Part shown: piece by piece, positions 1 through 7,315 of the stretch
How the letters are laid out: each line of letters starts with the position of its first letter
How positions within the stretch are numbered: position 1 is the stretch's first letter
DNA from: Anaerolineales bacterium UBA877
GTDB lineage: Bacteria > Chloroflexota > Anaerolineae > Anaerolineales > Villigracilaceae
DNA length: 25,398 nt
Assembly: GCA_002294405.1 (NCBI GenBank)
Contig: DBFP01000035.1
Location: 1-25,398, forward strand
Direction: 5' to 3'
Made by a program: the position numbers and the translations under genes
The notes under the pieces: generated by a model
What the model was told of the DNA's origin: nothing
What the model saw: the letters and a program-made list of their open reading frames with translations, nothing else
The model's database searches: none

Positions 1-350
1 TGGGAGGCATAATCCTTCTCTTTGAGGGCTAGCTCATACAGGGAGTGGATGGAAGCGGTCACTGCGGCTTCATGAGTTTGGACTTCCTTGAAGGCTTCCA
101 GGCTGGATTTCCATTCGGTTTGTGGGGCTGAGATTCCCTTGAGAACCACCTGTGCACCGCGATCGATTAGATGTTCATAAAACTTCATCCCATGTTCACG
201 TTCCTCAGCCTCCTGCACCCGCATCCAGGATGCAAATCCGGGTAGATTTTTATTGGCAAAATAGCCGGCCATGGATAGATACAAATATGATGAATACAGT
301 TCCTTGTTTATCTGTTCATTAATGGCTTCCTGCATGCTTTTTGAAATCAT
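1..350 (-). CDS. ftnA: Ferritin (non-heme, FtnA-like), 3' end beyond window
   Basis: Iron-storage ferritin: it oxidises Fe(II) and stores it in a 24-subunit cytoplasmic shell. The visible N-terminal 116 residues begin MISKSMQEAINEQINKE and contain the family's helix A (NKELYSSYLYLSMAGYFA) and helix B (EAEEREHGMKFYEHL). They also contain the helix C start (HEAAVTASIHSLYELA). Ferroxidase ligands are visible: Glu17, the Glu/His pair in the EEREH segment, and the Glu of THEAAV. The rest, about 50 residues in this family, lies left of base 1. The ATG is fixed by an AGGAGG Shine-Dalgarno five bases upstream (356-361). The gene is transcribed alone, away from the cell-wall operon that ends at 470. 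A Dps or bacterioferritin is less likely, because the helix pattern and lack of a heme Met fit FtnA. The symbol is by similarity only. Confidence 0.92.
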   Translation of the reverse strand, partial: MISKSMQEAINEQINKELYSSYLYLSMAGYFANKNLPGFASWMRVQEAEEREHGMKFYEHLIDRGAQVVLKGISAPQTEWKSSLEAFKEVQTHEAAVTASIHSLYELALKEKDYAS

Positions 351-383
351 TTGTTCCTCCTGATTTTGGATATAAGTTATCTT

Positions 384-402
384 ATTATACCGAATATATC
401 GG
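384..402 (-). promoter_or_regulatory. Ferritin promoter with small inverted repeat
   Basis: On the minus strand a perfect TATAAT lies at 389-384, about 34 bases before the ferritin start, giving a leader of roughly 27 bases that carries the Shine-Dalgarno. Directly upstream, in the -10/-35 spacer, CCGA-ATATA-TCGG (390-402) forms a short inverted repeat that could be an operator. No good -35 hexamer is visible (ATGAAT at 17 bp). The promoter call rests on the -10 match; the operator role is a guess. Confidence 0.5.
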
Positions 403-469
403 GTTTATTCATATGTGTTATATTAATTCTTCATAAATATTTTCAGGCATTCTGATCCTTGTCGCTGGA

Positions 470-916
470 TTATTCCTCATCGCCCCCACTATCATCTGCT
501 GCCGTGGGTTGGTCGAGTCGTACCACGTCACCGTGGACATTAATTACCACTCTGAATCCGGACATTCCCATGAATGCACGGCTCTCTTCAGGAATCCCCT
601 TTTCCATCAAGGTGTCAAATTGCTTGTGAATATTTTTTAATTGGTTTTGAAGCATGGCCTTGGAAAAGATGTCCTCCATCCCGAGCATCTTGGCTGCCTG
701 TTCACTGAGTAAATCCTCGTTGCCGCTTATCTGCTTGCTCATCATTTCCAACACCTGACGGTCCACCTGCTCGGAGGGGATATGCCGCTTGAACCCGCCA
801 TCGTCCACCACGTAACAGGGTTCATCTCCGACATATGCGGTTCCTGCTGGGTTGTTCGATTCATCTACAATAAGACCGGCAAAAATGGGTTGTCGCGGCA
901 TGTTATTTTTCTCCAT
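470..916 (-). CDS. Conserved-looking protein of unknown function, last gene of cell-wall operon
   Basis: I do not recognise a named family. The 148-residue product has a probable beta-rich N-terminal part (PIFAGLIVDE, AYVGDEPCYVVDD, residues 6-45). A helical, Met/Gln-rich middle follows (about 48-108), then a final strand pair (FRVVINVHGDVVRL) and an acidic tail. It has no signal peptide or membrane segment, so it is probably cytoplasmic. It sits 12 bases after the Tat-type L,D-transpeptidase gene and is very probably co-transcribed with it. The ATG at 916 is the longest start. The ATG at 901 (MPRQPIF, 143 aa) has the better ribosome site (GGAGA eight bases upstream), so that may be the true start. 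No terminator is visible after the stop. Confidence 0.75.
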   Translation of the reverse strand: MEKNNMPRQPIFAGLIVDESNNPAGTAYVGDEPCYVVDDGGFKRHIPSEQVDRQVLEMMSKQISGNEDLLSEQAAKMLGMEDIFSKAMLQNQLKNIHKQFDTLMEKGIPEESRAFMGMSGFRVVINVHGDVVRLDQPTAADDSGGDEE

Positions 917-928
917 TGATGGTAATCA

Positions 929-1954
929 TCACCCTCGTGTCACATGTACCCGGGTTCCAGTTCCAGGCTCGAGCACCAAACGCTCGTCTGACGGTACCGT
1001 GGGAAGGCTCCAGCGGTAAATCCATTTAGCATCCTGCGGTGTCATATTAATGCAGCCATGGCTGTGTGGGTGTCCAAAATCATTATGCCAGTATGTGCCA
1101 TGGATGGCAACCCCGGTATCCGTAATATATGAATCCCAGGGCACCCCCGGCAGGTCGAACACGGAATATTGGTCTGCCCCGCCGGTCATATGATAGGTCG
1201 GACGTTTGTGGAATGTTCTAAACCAGCCAAGGGGGGATTCAAAATTCTTTTGACCCGTAGCCACCCTGGCCGCATACACCAGGACATTCCACTCAAAGGC
1301 CAATAAGATTTGACGATCAAGGTGGATTTCTATGTGTTTTTCATTCTCCGGCACCTGCGTGGAAAGCGGTGCTACCTCATCTGGAGAAATGATATGCATC
1401 GATTCCGGTTGGGTGAAATAATGGGATTTATATAAATTATCGTATGCCTTGTACCACTGACTCCCGTCCCGTTGATCGGCAACCACTGCATCGATCCAGT
1501 GTGTGGTCCCATAATACAATCTTGGACCGGGGGTCGGGCTTCGATTAATCGCCCAAGCAGAATCTGCATATGGGACGGTAATTTCACCCAGCACCCCCTT
1601 TTCAGGGATCTCCACCACAGGTTCATTCAACCGTGTATCGACTGGTTGGACCCCCCCCGAGTACACATACCTCCCATCCCCCAGGTGGTACCAGGTGCGG
1701 TTATAGTCGCCGTCCACACCTCCAAATACCCGCTCGCGGATAATCAAAGCACTGTCACGTGGATACGATCTTATCCGCCTGCCACTGAAAGCCGGAAAAT
1801 CTCGCACGATCAGGCTGTTGTAGACCACCCGGCCTTGCATCTGTGCCTGGGAAGCCTCGGCATTATCCAGCTTAAGATGGGAAAGAAAAAGACTGAGCAG
1901 TGTCGCTCCGCCCAGTTTTAAGAAATCACGTCTTGAAAGTAATCCATTGAGCAT
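929..1954 (-). CDS. L,D-transpeptidase (YkuD), Tat-exported
   Basis: Cell-wall enzyme predicted to form 3-3 cross-links in peptidoglycan or attach groups to it, acting outside the membrane. Residues 1-34 look like a twin-arginine signal: SRRDFLK, a hydrophobic stretch (ATLLSLFLSHL), then a likely cleavage near AEA. Residues about 40-175 hold two SH3-like stretches with RDFP and INRSPTPG motifs, which may bind the wall. The YkuD domain covers about 205-335, with His285 (AIHGTYWH) and SHGCINM giving catalytic His299 and Cys301. At 341 residues it is a normal size. It is the third gene of the operon, 48 bases after the paralogous transpeptidase, and shares the HGTYWHN-FGHP-SHGC core with it. Export by Tat implies folding before secretion. 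The acceptor is not predictable from sequence. Confidence 0.93.
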   Translation of the reverse strand: MLNGLLSRRDFLKLGGATLLSLFLSHLKLDNAEASQAQMQGRVVYNSLIVRDFPAFSGRRIRSYPRDSALIIRERVFGGVDGDYNRTWYHLGDGRYVYSGGVQPVDTRLNEPVVEIPEKGVLGEITVPYADSAWAINRSPTPGPRLYYGTTHWIDAVVADQRDGSQWYKAYDNLYKSHYFTQPESMHIISPDEVAPLSTQVPENEKHIEIHLDRQILLAFEWNVLVYAARVATGQKNFESPLGWFRTFHKRPTYHMTGGADQYSVFDLPGVPWDSYITDTGVAIHGTYWHNDFGHPHSHGCINMTPQDAKWIYRWSLPTVPSDERLVLEPGTGTRVHVTRG

Positions 1955-1992
1955 ACGGATTAAAGGGGATGCCTTGGTAAATTTCCTCTTAT

Positions 1993-2010
1993 ATTATTAA
2001 ATTTAATAAT
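1993..2010. repeat. 18-bp AT-only perfect palindrome at gene junction
   Basis: ATTATTAAATTTAATAAT is its own reverse complement. It overlaps the stop codon of the 388-residue transpeptidase gene and lies about 40 bases before the next gene of the operon. It could be a weak hairpin, a binding site for an AT-recognising regulator, or chance in an AT-rich spacer. Confidence 0.45.
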
Positions 2011-3169
2011 GAATGTTGACCAGTGTTCCAACGGATGCCCAATAGAACAACCACTGGGCATCCGGGGTATACATGTTCACACAGCCGTGACTCATCGGGT
2101 GCCCGAAATTATTATGCCAGTAGGTACCGTGCAGCCCGTAGCCGTAATAGAAATACATCGTATAGGGTACATTCGGAAGATAATAACCATATCCAGCCAT
2201 CAGGGTGGATTCCAATTTAATGTAGATGTGAAATTGCCCTGTAACTGTTGGATATGCCGGCACACCGGTGGACACAAGGAAACTCGCCACGATGGTATTC
2301 CCTTCGTAGGCATATAACATCTGCTGGGAAAGATCAACATCAATCCAGCGGCCGCTGGTATCGGTATAAGTGATCGGGGTGTTGGTCGGTCTGGGCCTGG
2401 GTGTACTGGTTGGCCAGGGAATATAAGTATTGGTTGGCTGTGGTGTAAGCGAGGGGGTGAAGGTTTCGGTGGGCGTAAAGGTCGCTGTTTGTGTCGGTGT
2501 CGCCGTAAACGTTGATGTCGGTGTGAAAGTGTTGGTCGGAGTAAATGTCGGAGTAAAAGTGGGTGTATATGTGGGTTTATCCAATTCGACCGGCGCACCG
2601 AAGATGCCAGGGACCGGTTCCTGGGGACGCAGGAAAGCCAGGGCTGGTGAGGCATTGCCTGGCCAGAAAACCCAGGCTGCGGTTGCACAAACAGCCAGAA
2701 CCAGCAGGGTTAAAAATGACCCTTTATATTTTGCCAGGGATTTGGCAGGCTTGTGACTGGGTTCTGGAGCGGAGGACGCGACAGTTGTGGGGTGGTGCTG
2801 CCCAACCTGCGGTTGGGTCTCTGGTTCCGTCAGCGATTTCAGCAGGGATGAATCAGCCTCTCCGGACTTCTCATCTTGCGGGCTTGATGCCCCGCTCTTG
2901 CTGGTCGCCTCCCGTAGACGTTCTGCAGCCCAATGCATTCCCATGCGGGCGCGTTCACTTTGTGGGTTGATACGCAGTGCTTGTTCAAGATATGCCACGC
3001 TGGCTTTGGGGCTGCCGACTGCAGCCATGAGCAGCCAGGGTTCTTCCAGTTCCGGGCACAGGGCCACTGCCTGCTCGGCATAACGGCGCAGGGATTGACG
3101 GTCACCCCGCTGTCCGGCTCGCTGGGCATTCAGAATGGCTTCCTTGGCGATCTCAAGCTTGGGTTTCAT
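2003..3169 (-). CDS. Membrane-anchored L,D-transpeptidase with TPR-like N-terminus and Thr-Pro linker
   Basis: Predicted peptidoglycan L,D-transpeptidase with four parts. Residues 5-90 are TPR-like helices (AEQAVALCPELEEPWLL, YLEQALRINPQ). A low-complexity stretch follows, then one membrane helix at about 150-169 (FLTLLVLAVCATAAWVFW). A Thr-Pro linker of about 67 residues (200-266, DNA 2372-2572) leads to a C-terminal YkuD domain (about 274-388) with His347, His361 and Cys363 in SHGCVNM. With no cleavable signal, the TPR part should stay in the cytoplasm and the catalytic part outside, the linker spanning the wall. The linker is typical of Anaerolineae surface proteins. The start overlaps the end of the amidase gene by four bases (ATGA), so translation is probably coupled. 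The TPR partner is unknown. Confidence 0.92.
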   Translation of the reverse strand: MKPKLEIAKEAILNAQRAGQRGDRQSLRRYAEQAVALCPELEEPWLLMAAVGSPKASVAYLEQALRINPQSERARMGMHWAAERLREATSKSGASSPQDEKSGEADSSLLKSLTEPETQPQVGQHHPTTVASSAPEPSHKPAKSLAKYKGSFLTLLVLAVCATAAWVFWPGNASPALAFLRPQEPVPGIFGAPVELDKPTYTPTFTPTFTPTNTFTPTSTFTATPTQTATFTPTETFTPSLTPQPTNTYIPWPTSTPRPRPTNTPITYTDTSGRWIDVDLSQQMLYAYEGNTIVASFLVSTGVPAYPTVTGQFHIYIKLESTLMAGYGYYLPNVPYTMYFYYGYGLHGTYWHNNFGHPMSHGCVNMYTPDAQWLFYWASVGTLVNIHY

Positions 3170-3948
3170 GGAGTTGGTACTTGCTGCACGCTTTCACTCT
3201 TGACAAAACAAAGTACACCTGCCACCACCCCGTCTGCCACCACGTCAGGGTGGTCAACCAGGATGCTGCGGTCCAGGTTCAGGAAACCAGCCTCAATGAT
3301 CGCGGAAGGGGTGGAAGGGTCAACCGCTCTAAAGGCATGGTAATCCGTCATGTTCAGGGTGACATTTCCTGAACGATATTGCAAGCCGGTGACCCTCCCG
3401 TAACGGTCTTCCAGGCATGCGGACAGGCGCTCGGTCAGGTTCTTATCCTGGCTGTAGGACGAGGCAGCCACCTTGAACCCGGTGGCTTCCGAATCAATCA
3501 CATCACAAGTATCGTTGTGAATGGAGAGCATTAATGCTGCCTGGTAACCCTCCAGCCGCGGATCAAATTCCTGGAGCAGGTCAATATTGTAGCCGCGTGC
3601 CTCCAGTTTCTGCCGCACAAGGGAGGCGATCTTCAAGTTTACGTCCAGTTCATTTGTTCCATCCGGACAAACGGCGCCCGGATCGCCTCCATTACCCCAG
3701 TGACCCGAGACAATGCCAATGCGTACTGATTTCTGGGTGGTCGGGACCGGCTCAATCCCTCCTGGCTGGGGTGTCAATATCCCGGATATGATCCCTCCAA
3801 ATTTTCCCGAAAACATTTTTGGAGAAAAACCAGTGAACAAAGTCGCCAGCAAAAAGGCAACACTGATTGTGGTTTGCAAAATTCTTCCACCACCAGGGGC
3901 AGTGCTGCTGCTCGAGTGGGAGGGTTTGGGAAATATGGGCGCAGTCAT
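3166..3948 (-). CDS. N-acetylmuramoyl-L-alanine amidase (Amidase_3)
   Basis: Zinc hydrolase that cuts the bond between MurNAc and the stem peptide, outside the membrane. Residues 22-44 form a membrane helix or uncleaved signal anchor (TTISVAFLLATLFTGF). The Amidase_3 domain covers about 74-255. The four expected metal and catalytic residues are present: His83 (SGHWGNGGDPGA), Glu100 (GTNELDVN), His144 (SIHNDTC) and Glu219 (IIEAGFLN). No separate wall-binding repeat is visible. It is the first gene of a four-gene operon with two L,D-transpeptidases, so it probably acts in wall remodelling. The ATG at 3948 is the longest start. Its ribosome site is weak (AAGG about 17 bases upstream), and no convincing promoter was found. 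Confidence 0.92.
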   Translation of the reverse strand: MTAPIFPKPSHSSSSTAPGGGRILQTTISVAFLLATLFTGFSPKMFSGKFGGIISGILTPQPGGIEPVPTTQKSVRIGIVSGHWGNGGDPGAVCPDGTNELDVNLKIASLVRQKLEARGYNIDLLQEFDPRLEGYQAALMLSIHNDTCDVIDSEATGFKVAASSYSQDKNLTERLSACLEDRYGRVTGLQYRSGNVTLNMTDYHAFRAVDPSTPSAIIEAGFLNLDRSILVDHPDVVADGVVAGVLCFVKSESVQQVPTP

Positions 3949-4204
3949 AGTGCTACCAATGGTACCTTAATTTGAACCAAAAAGGCAGGGTTATTTATAT
4001 GGTATCAATAATAATAACTTGTTAAGCTGTTATCACCCTCTCCAAAAAAGATCCTCCCCAGTGCATTACCATCCCTATTATCACCAGGGATATTAACCTT
4101 GGATTCTGGCTCAACGAATTAATATTCAAATTCAGCGGTAATCCTTAAATCATCCTTAACCGACTGGCCCAGGAAAAGATTACTTTGCTATAATCTCACA
4201 TAAT
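3949..4204. other. Divergent intergenic region, no gene
   Basis: This spacer separates the amidase operon (left, minus) from the YCII/alkX operon (right, plus). It holds an inverted repeat ATCCCT...AGGGAT (4071-4076 and 4086-4091), two copies of ATCCTTAA eleven bases apart (4141-4148 and 4152-4159), and the plus-strand promoter listed separately. I see no coding sequence and no clear minus-strand promoter beyond a TATAAA-like stretch. Confidence 0.6.
4141..4194 (+). promoter_or_regulatory. Extended -10 promoter with upstream 8-bp direct repeats
   Basis: TGC-TATAAT at 4186-4194 is a textbook extended -10. The expected start of transcription (about 4201) is only a few bases before the ATG at 4205, and no Shine-Dalgarno is present, so the mRNA is probably leaderless. 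The -35 region (GGCCCA/TGGCCC) is poor. Two ATCCTTAA copies at an 11-bp period sit just upstream, where an activator such as an OmpR-type response regulator would bind. The regulator is inferred only from the geometry. Confidence 0.6.
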
Positions 4205-4495
4205 ATGGCTGAATATCTCTATATCATCCATCCCTTCCGGCACGGTTTTTTCGAAACCCCCACCCCGCAAGAAGAGGCGGTCCTGGACGAGCATTTCGCT
4301 TACCTCAAACAAGCGGCTGAAACAGGAACGGTTCTGCTCGCAGGTCCTTGCACGGACGATACGTTTGGATTGGTGGTCTTTTCTGCTGAAAATGACGCAT
4401 GCGCCAACGCTTTCATGTTAAACGACCCCAGCGTGAAGAAAAACGTCATGCTGGCAGAATTGCATCCAATCCGTGTCTCAGTTCGAGGAAAATGA
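4205..4495 (+). CDS. YCII-related domain protein
   Basis: Small 96-residue cytoplasmic protein of the YCII/dimeric alpha-beta barrel type. The visible pattern fits: an N-terminal strand YLYIIHPFRHGF, the helix EEAVLDEHFAYLKQAAETG, the strand TVLLAGPC, then DDTFGLVVFSAEN and a closing strand AELHPIRVSV. His residues at the first strand and in DEHFAYL match the positions usually proposed for the active site. YCII proteins are ferredoxin-like folds, some with hydrolase or dehalogenase roles, so the substrate is not predictable. Its stop overlaps the next gene's ATG (ATGA at 4492-4495), so the two are translationally coupled. Confidence 0.85.
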   Translation: MAEYLYIIHPFRHGFFETPTPQEEAVLDEHFAYLKQAAETGTVLLAGPCTDDTFGLVVFSAENDACANAFMLNDPSVKKNVMLAELHPIRVSVRGK

Positions 4496-5733
4496 CCATC
4501 TACCCCGTTTCAGCACTGCGGGCGGTCGCACTGCACACCCAAGGTTTGCACACCACCAACGGAAGTGAATCGACTCCCTCGCCAGATTCCCTTTTCCAGG
4601 TCATCAATCAGATTGGTTGTGTACAGATTGATACGCTCCACATGGTGCGCCGCAGTCATTACCTCGTCCCTTGGAGCCGGGTTGGCGCTTATCAGCCGGT
4701 CGATTTCGACAATCTCATATTTGGATCAAATCGGCGACTTTTCGAAGGTTGGGAGCATGCTGCCTCCATCATCCCATTGGATGAATATCGTTACCAGATG
4801 CCTCGCCAGCGATATCTGCGCGAACATCCTGACACTTGGTACACCCGCTGGCTTAGTGATTTTGCTCAAAAGGACTTCATTCTCCAGGTATTGGATCGCA
4901 TCCGCCGTGAAGGAGCGTTAAAGGTCAGCAGTTTTGAGTCAGATGGACACAAGGGGGGTACCTGGTGGAATTGGCGTCCAGCCAAAGCGGCATTGGAATA
5001 CCTGTATGCCTTCGGTGACCTGATGATCGCCGACAGGGATAAATTCCAAAGAGTTTATGAGCTAACCGAACGTATCCTGCCCAACTGGGTGGATCTTGTC
5101 GAGCCGTCCATGGAAGAACGGGACAGGTTTTGGGTCGCACGCGGGGCGAAGGCATTAGGTGTCTGCTTGCCCCGCCATGCCGGGGATTATACCTGGATGA
5201 AAGTTACCCGCTCGCGCCCGCAGGTTGCGACGCTTGTAAAAAATGGCATCCTGCTCCCCATTAAGGGCAGGCTGGCTGATGGTGCGAGTGCAGAACTGGT
5301 GATCCACCGGGATAACCTGGGTCTGTTGGAACAAGCCGCCGATGGAGCCCTCAAGCCTGGGCGAACGACCTTCCTCAGCCCGTTCGATAATCTTTTTTGG
5401 GCTGCCAGGCGCGATGAGATGTTCTGGGGTTTCACCAAATCCCTTGAGGCTTATCTTCCAGCTCATAAACGCAAATATGGGTATTTCTGTCTGCCCATCC
5501 TGCACAATGACCGGCTGGTTGGACGCTTCGATCCAAAACTTGAACGCAAATCCGGCAAGTTGATCCTGCGATCCCTGTATTTGGAACCCGGGGTCAAACC
5601 TGGCGAAAAGCTCGTCAAGGATATTTCCACCGCGATGCATGATTTCATGGTCTTCCATGAGGCCACAGAACTTGTCATCGATCGCAGTGAACCGCCCCTA
5701 TTTCGCAAGAAACTCCTGCGTGCAATGCAATAA
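4492..5733 (+). CDS. Winged-helix DNA glycosylase, AlkX/YcaQ family
   Basis: Member of the HTH_42/YcaQ family, whose studied members remove bulky N7-alkyl adducts and unhook interstrand cross-links. The 413-residue length fits. The QxD catalytic motif is visible early (GCVQIDTLHMVRRSHYLVPW), followed by FEGWEHAASIIP. The conserved C-terminal block is also present: TFLSPFDNLFWAARR, then AHKRKYGYFCLPIL and DRLVGRFDPKLERK. The usual Asp-Arg after LSPFDNLxW is Ala-Ala here. An in-frame start 93 bases upstream exists, but the ATG at 4492 gives the normal N-terminus and overlaps the YCII stop, so I chose it. The product is cytoplasmic and acts on damaged DNA. The exact lesion is inferred from family members only. 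Confidence 0.88.
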   Translation: MTIYPVSALRAVALHTQGLHTTNGSESTPSPDSLFQVINQIGCVQIDTLHMVRRSHYLVPWSRVGAYQPVDFDNLIFGSNRRLFEGWEHAASIIPLDEYRYQMPRQRYLREHPDTWYTRWLSDFAQKDFILQVLDRIRREGALKVSSFESDGHKGGTWWNWRPAKAALEYLYAFGDLMIADRDKFQRVYELTERILPNWVDLVEPSMEERDRFWVARGAKALGVCLPRHAGDYTWMKVTRSRPQVATLVKNGILLPIKGRLADGASAELVIHRDNLGLLEQAADGALKPGRTTFLSPFDNLFWAARRDEMFWGFTKSLEAYLPAHKRKYGYFCLPILHNDRLVGRFDPKLERKSGKLILRSLYLEPGVKPGEKLVKDISTAMHDFMVFHEATELVIDRSEPPLFRKKLLRAMQ

Positions 5734-5778
5734 TTATGTAAATCCATAAATTCCAAATGAAATCAGGACCGGTAATCC

Positions 5779-6276
5779 ATGAATCAAAAGATTGATAACC
5801 TCAACAAAAAGGAACTCCTCGACCAGATCCGCACTGAACATGGAAAACTTAAAGCGGTCCTATCACGTTTGACCCATGCTCAAATGTTGTTGCCGGGAGT
5901 TGACGGTGAGTGGAGCGTCAAGGACGCGCTGGCTCACATCTCAACCTGGGAACGTTGGATGATACGCTGGATAAACTGCCTCCTGCGGGGGGAAAAACCC
6001 AACACTCCCGAGTCTTGGGATGTTGAGCGCATGAATGCTGAAAATTATATTAAGGTCAGGGATTTTCCCCTGGCGAATGTCCTTGAGGAATTCCGCCTTT
6101 CTTATTGGGATTCCCTGGCTCTTACTGAAAGTTTACGTGAGGACCAACTGCAAACTGTCTATCCGGACACCTGGCCAATGGGTCCACTCTGGACAGGCGT
6201 GGCTGCAAACACAAATTGGCATTACAAGGATCATCGAATGGATATTCAAAACTGGCTCAATAAAAGGGATAATTGA
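5779..6276 (+). CDS. DinB-fold four-helix protein, ClbS/DfsB-like
   Basis: A 165-residue predicted four-helix bundle of the DinB/DfsB superfamily. Diagnostic stretches are the first helix (KKELLDQIRTEHGKLKAVLSRL), the segment GEWSVKDALAHISTWERWM and the final NWHYKDHRMDIQNWL. The His of DALAHIS with the two of HYKDH gives the three-His set that binds metal in DinB proteins. ClbS, the best-known relative, is a cyclopropane hydrolase protecting against colibactin. Other relatives are thiol transferases, so the reaction here is open. It follows an AlkX-like glycosylase by 45 bases. Since both families include genotoxin-resistance proteins, a shared protective role is possible but unproven. The ATG has only a weak AGGA about ten bases upstream. 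Confidence 0.85.
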   Translation: MNQKIDNLNKKELLDQIRTEHGKLKAVLSRLTHAQMLLPGVDGEWSVKDALAHISTWERWMIRWINCLLRGEKPNTPESWDVERMNAENYIKVRDFPLANVLEEFRLSYWDSLALTESLREDQLQTVYPDTWPMGPLWTGVAANTNWHYKDHRMDIQNWLNKRDN

Positions 6277-6277
6277 G

Positions 6278-7315
6278 ATGCGCCGTCACACTCCGCTTGC
6301 CAAAGCCGGATTGACCGGCAATCCAGCCATCCAAGGTAATACCGTCACTTTCATCTGGAGGGGTAAAACGGCACCCCACCTGGTTGATGATTCTCACAAT
6401 TGGGAAGAAAATCCTCAAACCATGCAGCCATCCAGGAAGGGGCTGTGGACTTATTCGATGAACCTCACTCCAGACGCCTACATTGAATATGCCTTCATCG
6501 ATCCGCAGACCGGGGAACGCCTCCCCGATCCGCTTAATCCGAATCGCATCTGGAATGGCATTAATGCATATAATCATTTTTTCTATATGCCGGGCACCAG
6601 CCCGACACCACTCAGGCAGATTGCGAGGGGTACCCCCCGGGGGAAAGTGACCCTCCATCGCCTCCCAACGGACGAATTTATCCTCGGCAAACATCGGACT
6701 GTGTACTTGTACCAGCCCCCGGTTCATGAACCTGTTCCTCTCGTGGTGGTTTATGATGGCTCTGACTACCTAAAACGCGCCAATCTGAATTTGATCGTGG
6801 ATAACTTGATCGCCTCGCAACGCGTCCGCCCATTCGCCATGGCAATGATCCAGAATGGCGGCAAGGCTCGCAGCCTGGAATATGCCTGTTCAGACTCCAC
6901 CCTTGGATTCATCCTTGAAGCACTACTGCCGTTCACCCGTGAACAACTTAACTTGGTCTCTCCCAAGGAAGAACCGTACGCAGTGCTGGGTGCATCGCTG
7001 GGTGGATTGATGGCTTTGTATACTGCACTGCGTTTGCCAAAGATCTTCGGAAAGGTACTGAGTCAATCAGGTGCGTTTATCTTGCCGGAACACGAATTTA
7101 TCGTGGTGGACCTGGTGCGCCACTTCCCACCCCCGCAGCTTGATATTTGGATGGATGCTGGTCGTTATGAATGGCTGCTGGCAGGCAATCGGCAAATGGT
7201 CGCTCTTTTGAAAAAAAGAAAATATACCCTGAAGTATCACGAGTTTTCTGGTGGTCACAATTACACCTCGTGGGGCAATGATATCGGCCGTGGGTTGGAA
7301 ACCCTTTTTTCGTAG
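6278..7315 (+). CDS. Esterase, Fes/esterase-D-like alpha/beta hydrolase with N-terminal E-set domain
   Basis: Predicted cytoplasmic serine hydrolase of 345 residues. Residues about 18-100 resemble the E-set/CBM48-like domain of enterochelin esterases (TVTFIWRGKTAPHLVDD, GLWTYSMNL, YAFIDPQTGERLPDPLNP). The catalytic alpha/beta fold follows, with the nucleophile elbow GASLGG (VLGASLGGLMALYTALRLP). Candidate acid and base are the Asp in IWMDAGRYEWLL and the His in SGGHNYTSWGN. There is no signal peptide. It starts one base after the DinB stop, so the two are coupled. An ORF extends upstream to 6035, but that part overlaps the DinB gene in another frame. Family members cleave siderophore or other esters. 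No siderophore genes are near, so the substrate is unknown. Confidence 0.88.
   Translation: MRRHTPLAKAGLTGNPAIQGNTVTFIWRGKTAPHLVDDSHNWEENPQTMQPSRKGLWTYSMNLTPDAYIEYAFIDPQTGERLPDPLNPNRIWNGINAYNHFFYMPGTSPTPLRQIARGTPRGKVTLHRLPTDEFILGKHRTVYLYQPPVHEPVPLVVVYDGSDYLKRANLNLIVDNLIASQRVRPFAMAMIQNGGKARSLEYACSDSTLGFILEALLPFTREQLNLVSPKEEPYAVLGASLGGLMALYTALRLPKIFGKVLSQSGAFILPEHEFIVVDLVRHFPPPQLDIWMDAGRYEWLLAGNRQMVALLKKRKYTLKYHEFSGGHNYTSWGNDIGRGLETLFS

Noticed and set aside
2372..2572. Repetitive stretch that could be taken for a tandem repeat or CRISPR-like array
   Set aside because: It is the codon repeat of the Thr-Pro linker in the L,D-transpeptidase. Units are irregular and there are no spacers.
4399..4491. 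Upstream extension of the AlkX/YcaQ reading frame
   Set aside because: It overlaps the YCII gene in another frame and adds residues unlike the family start. The ATG at 4492 is better.
6035..6277. Upstream extension of the esterase reading frame
   Set aside because: It lies inside the DinB-fold gene in another frame and has no family sequence; translation should begin at 6278.
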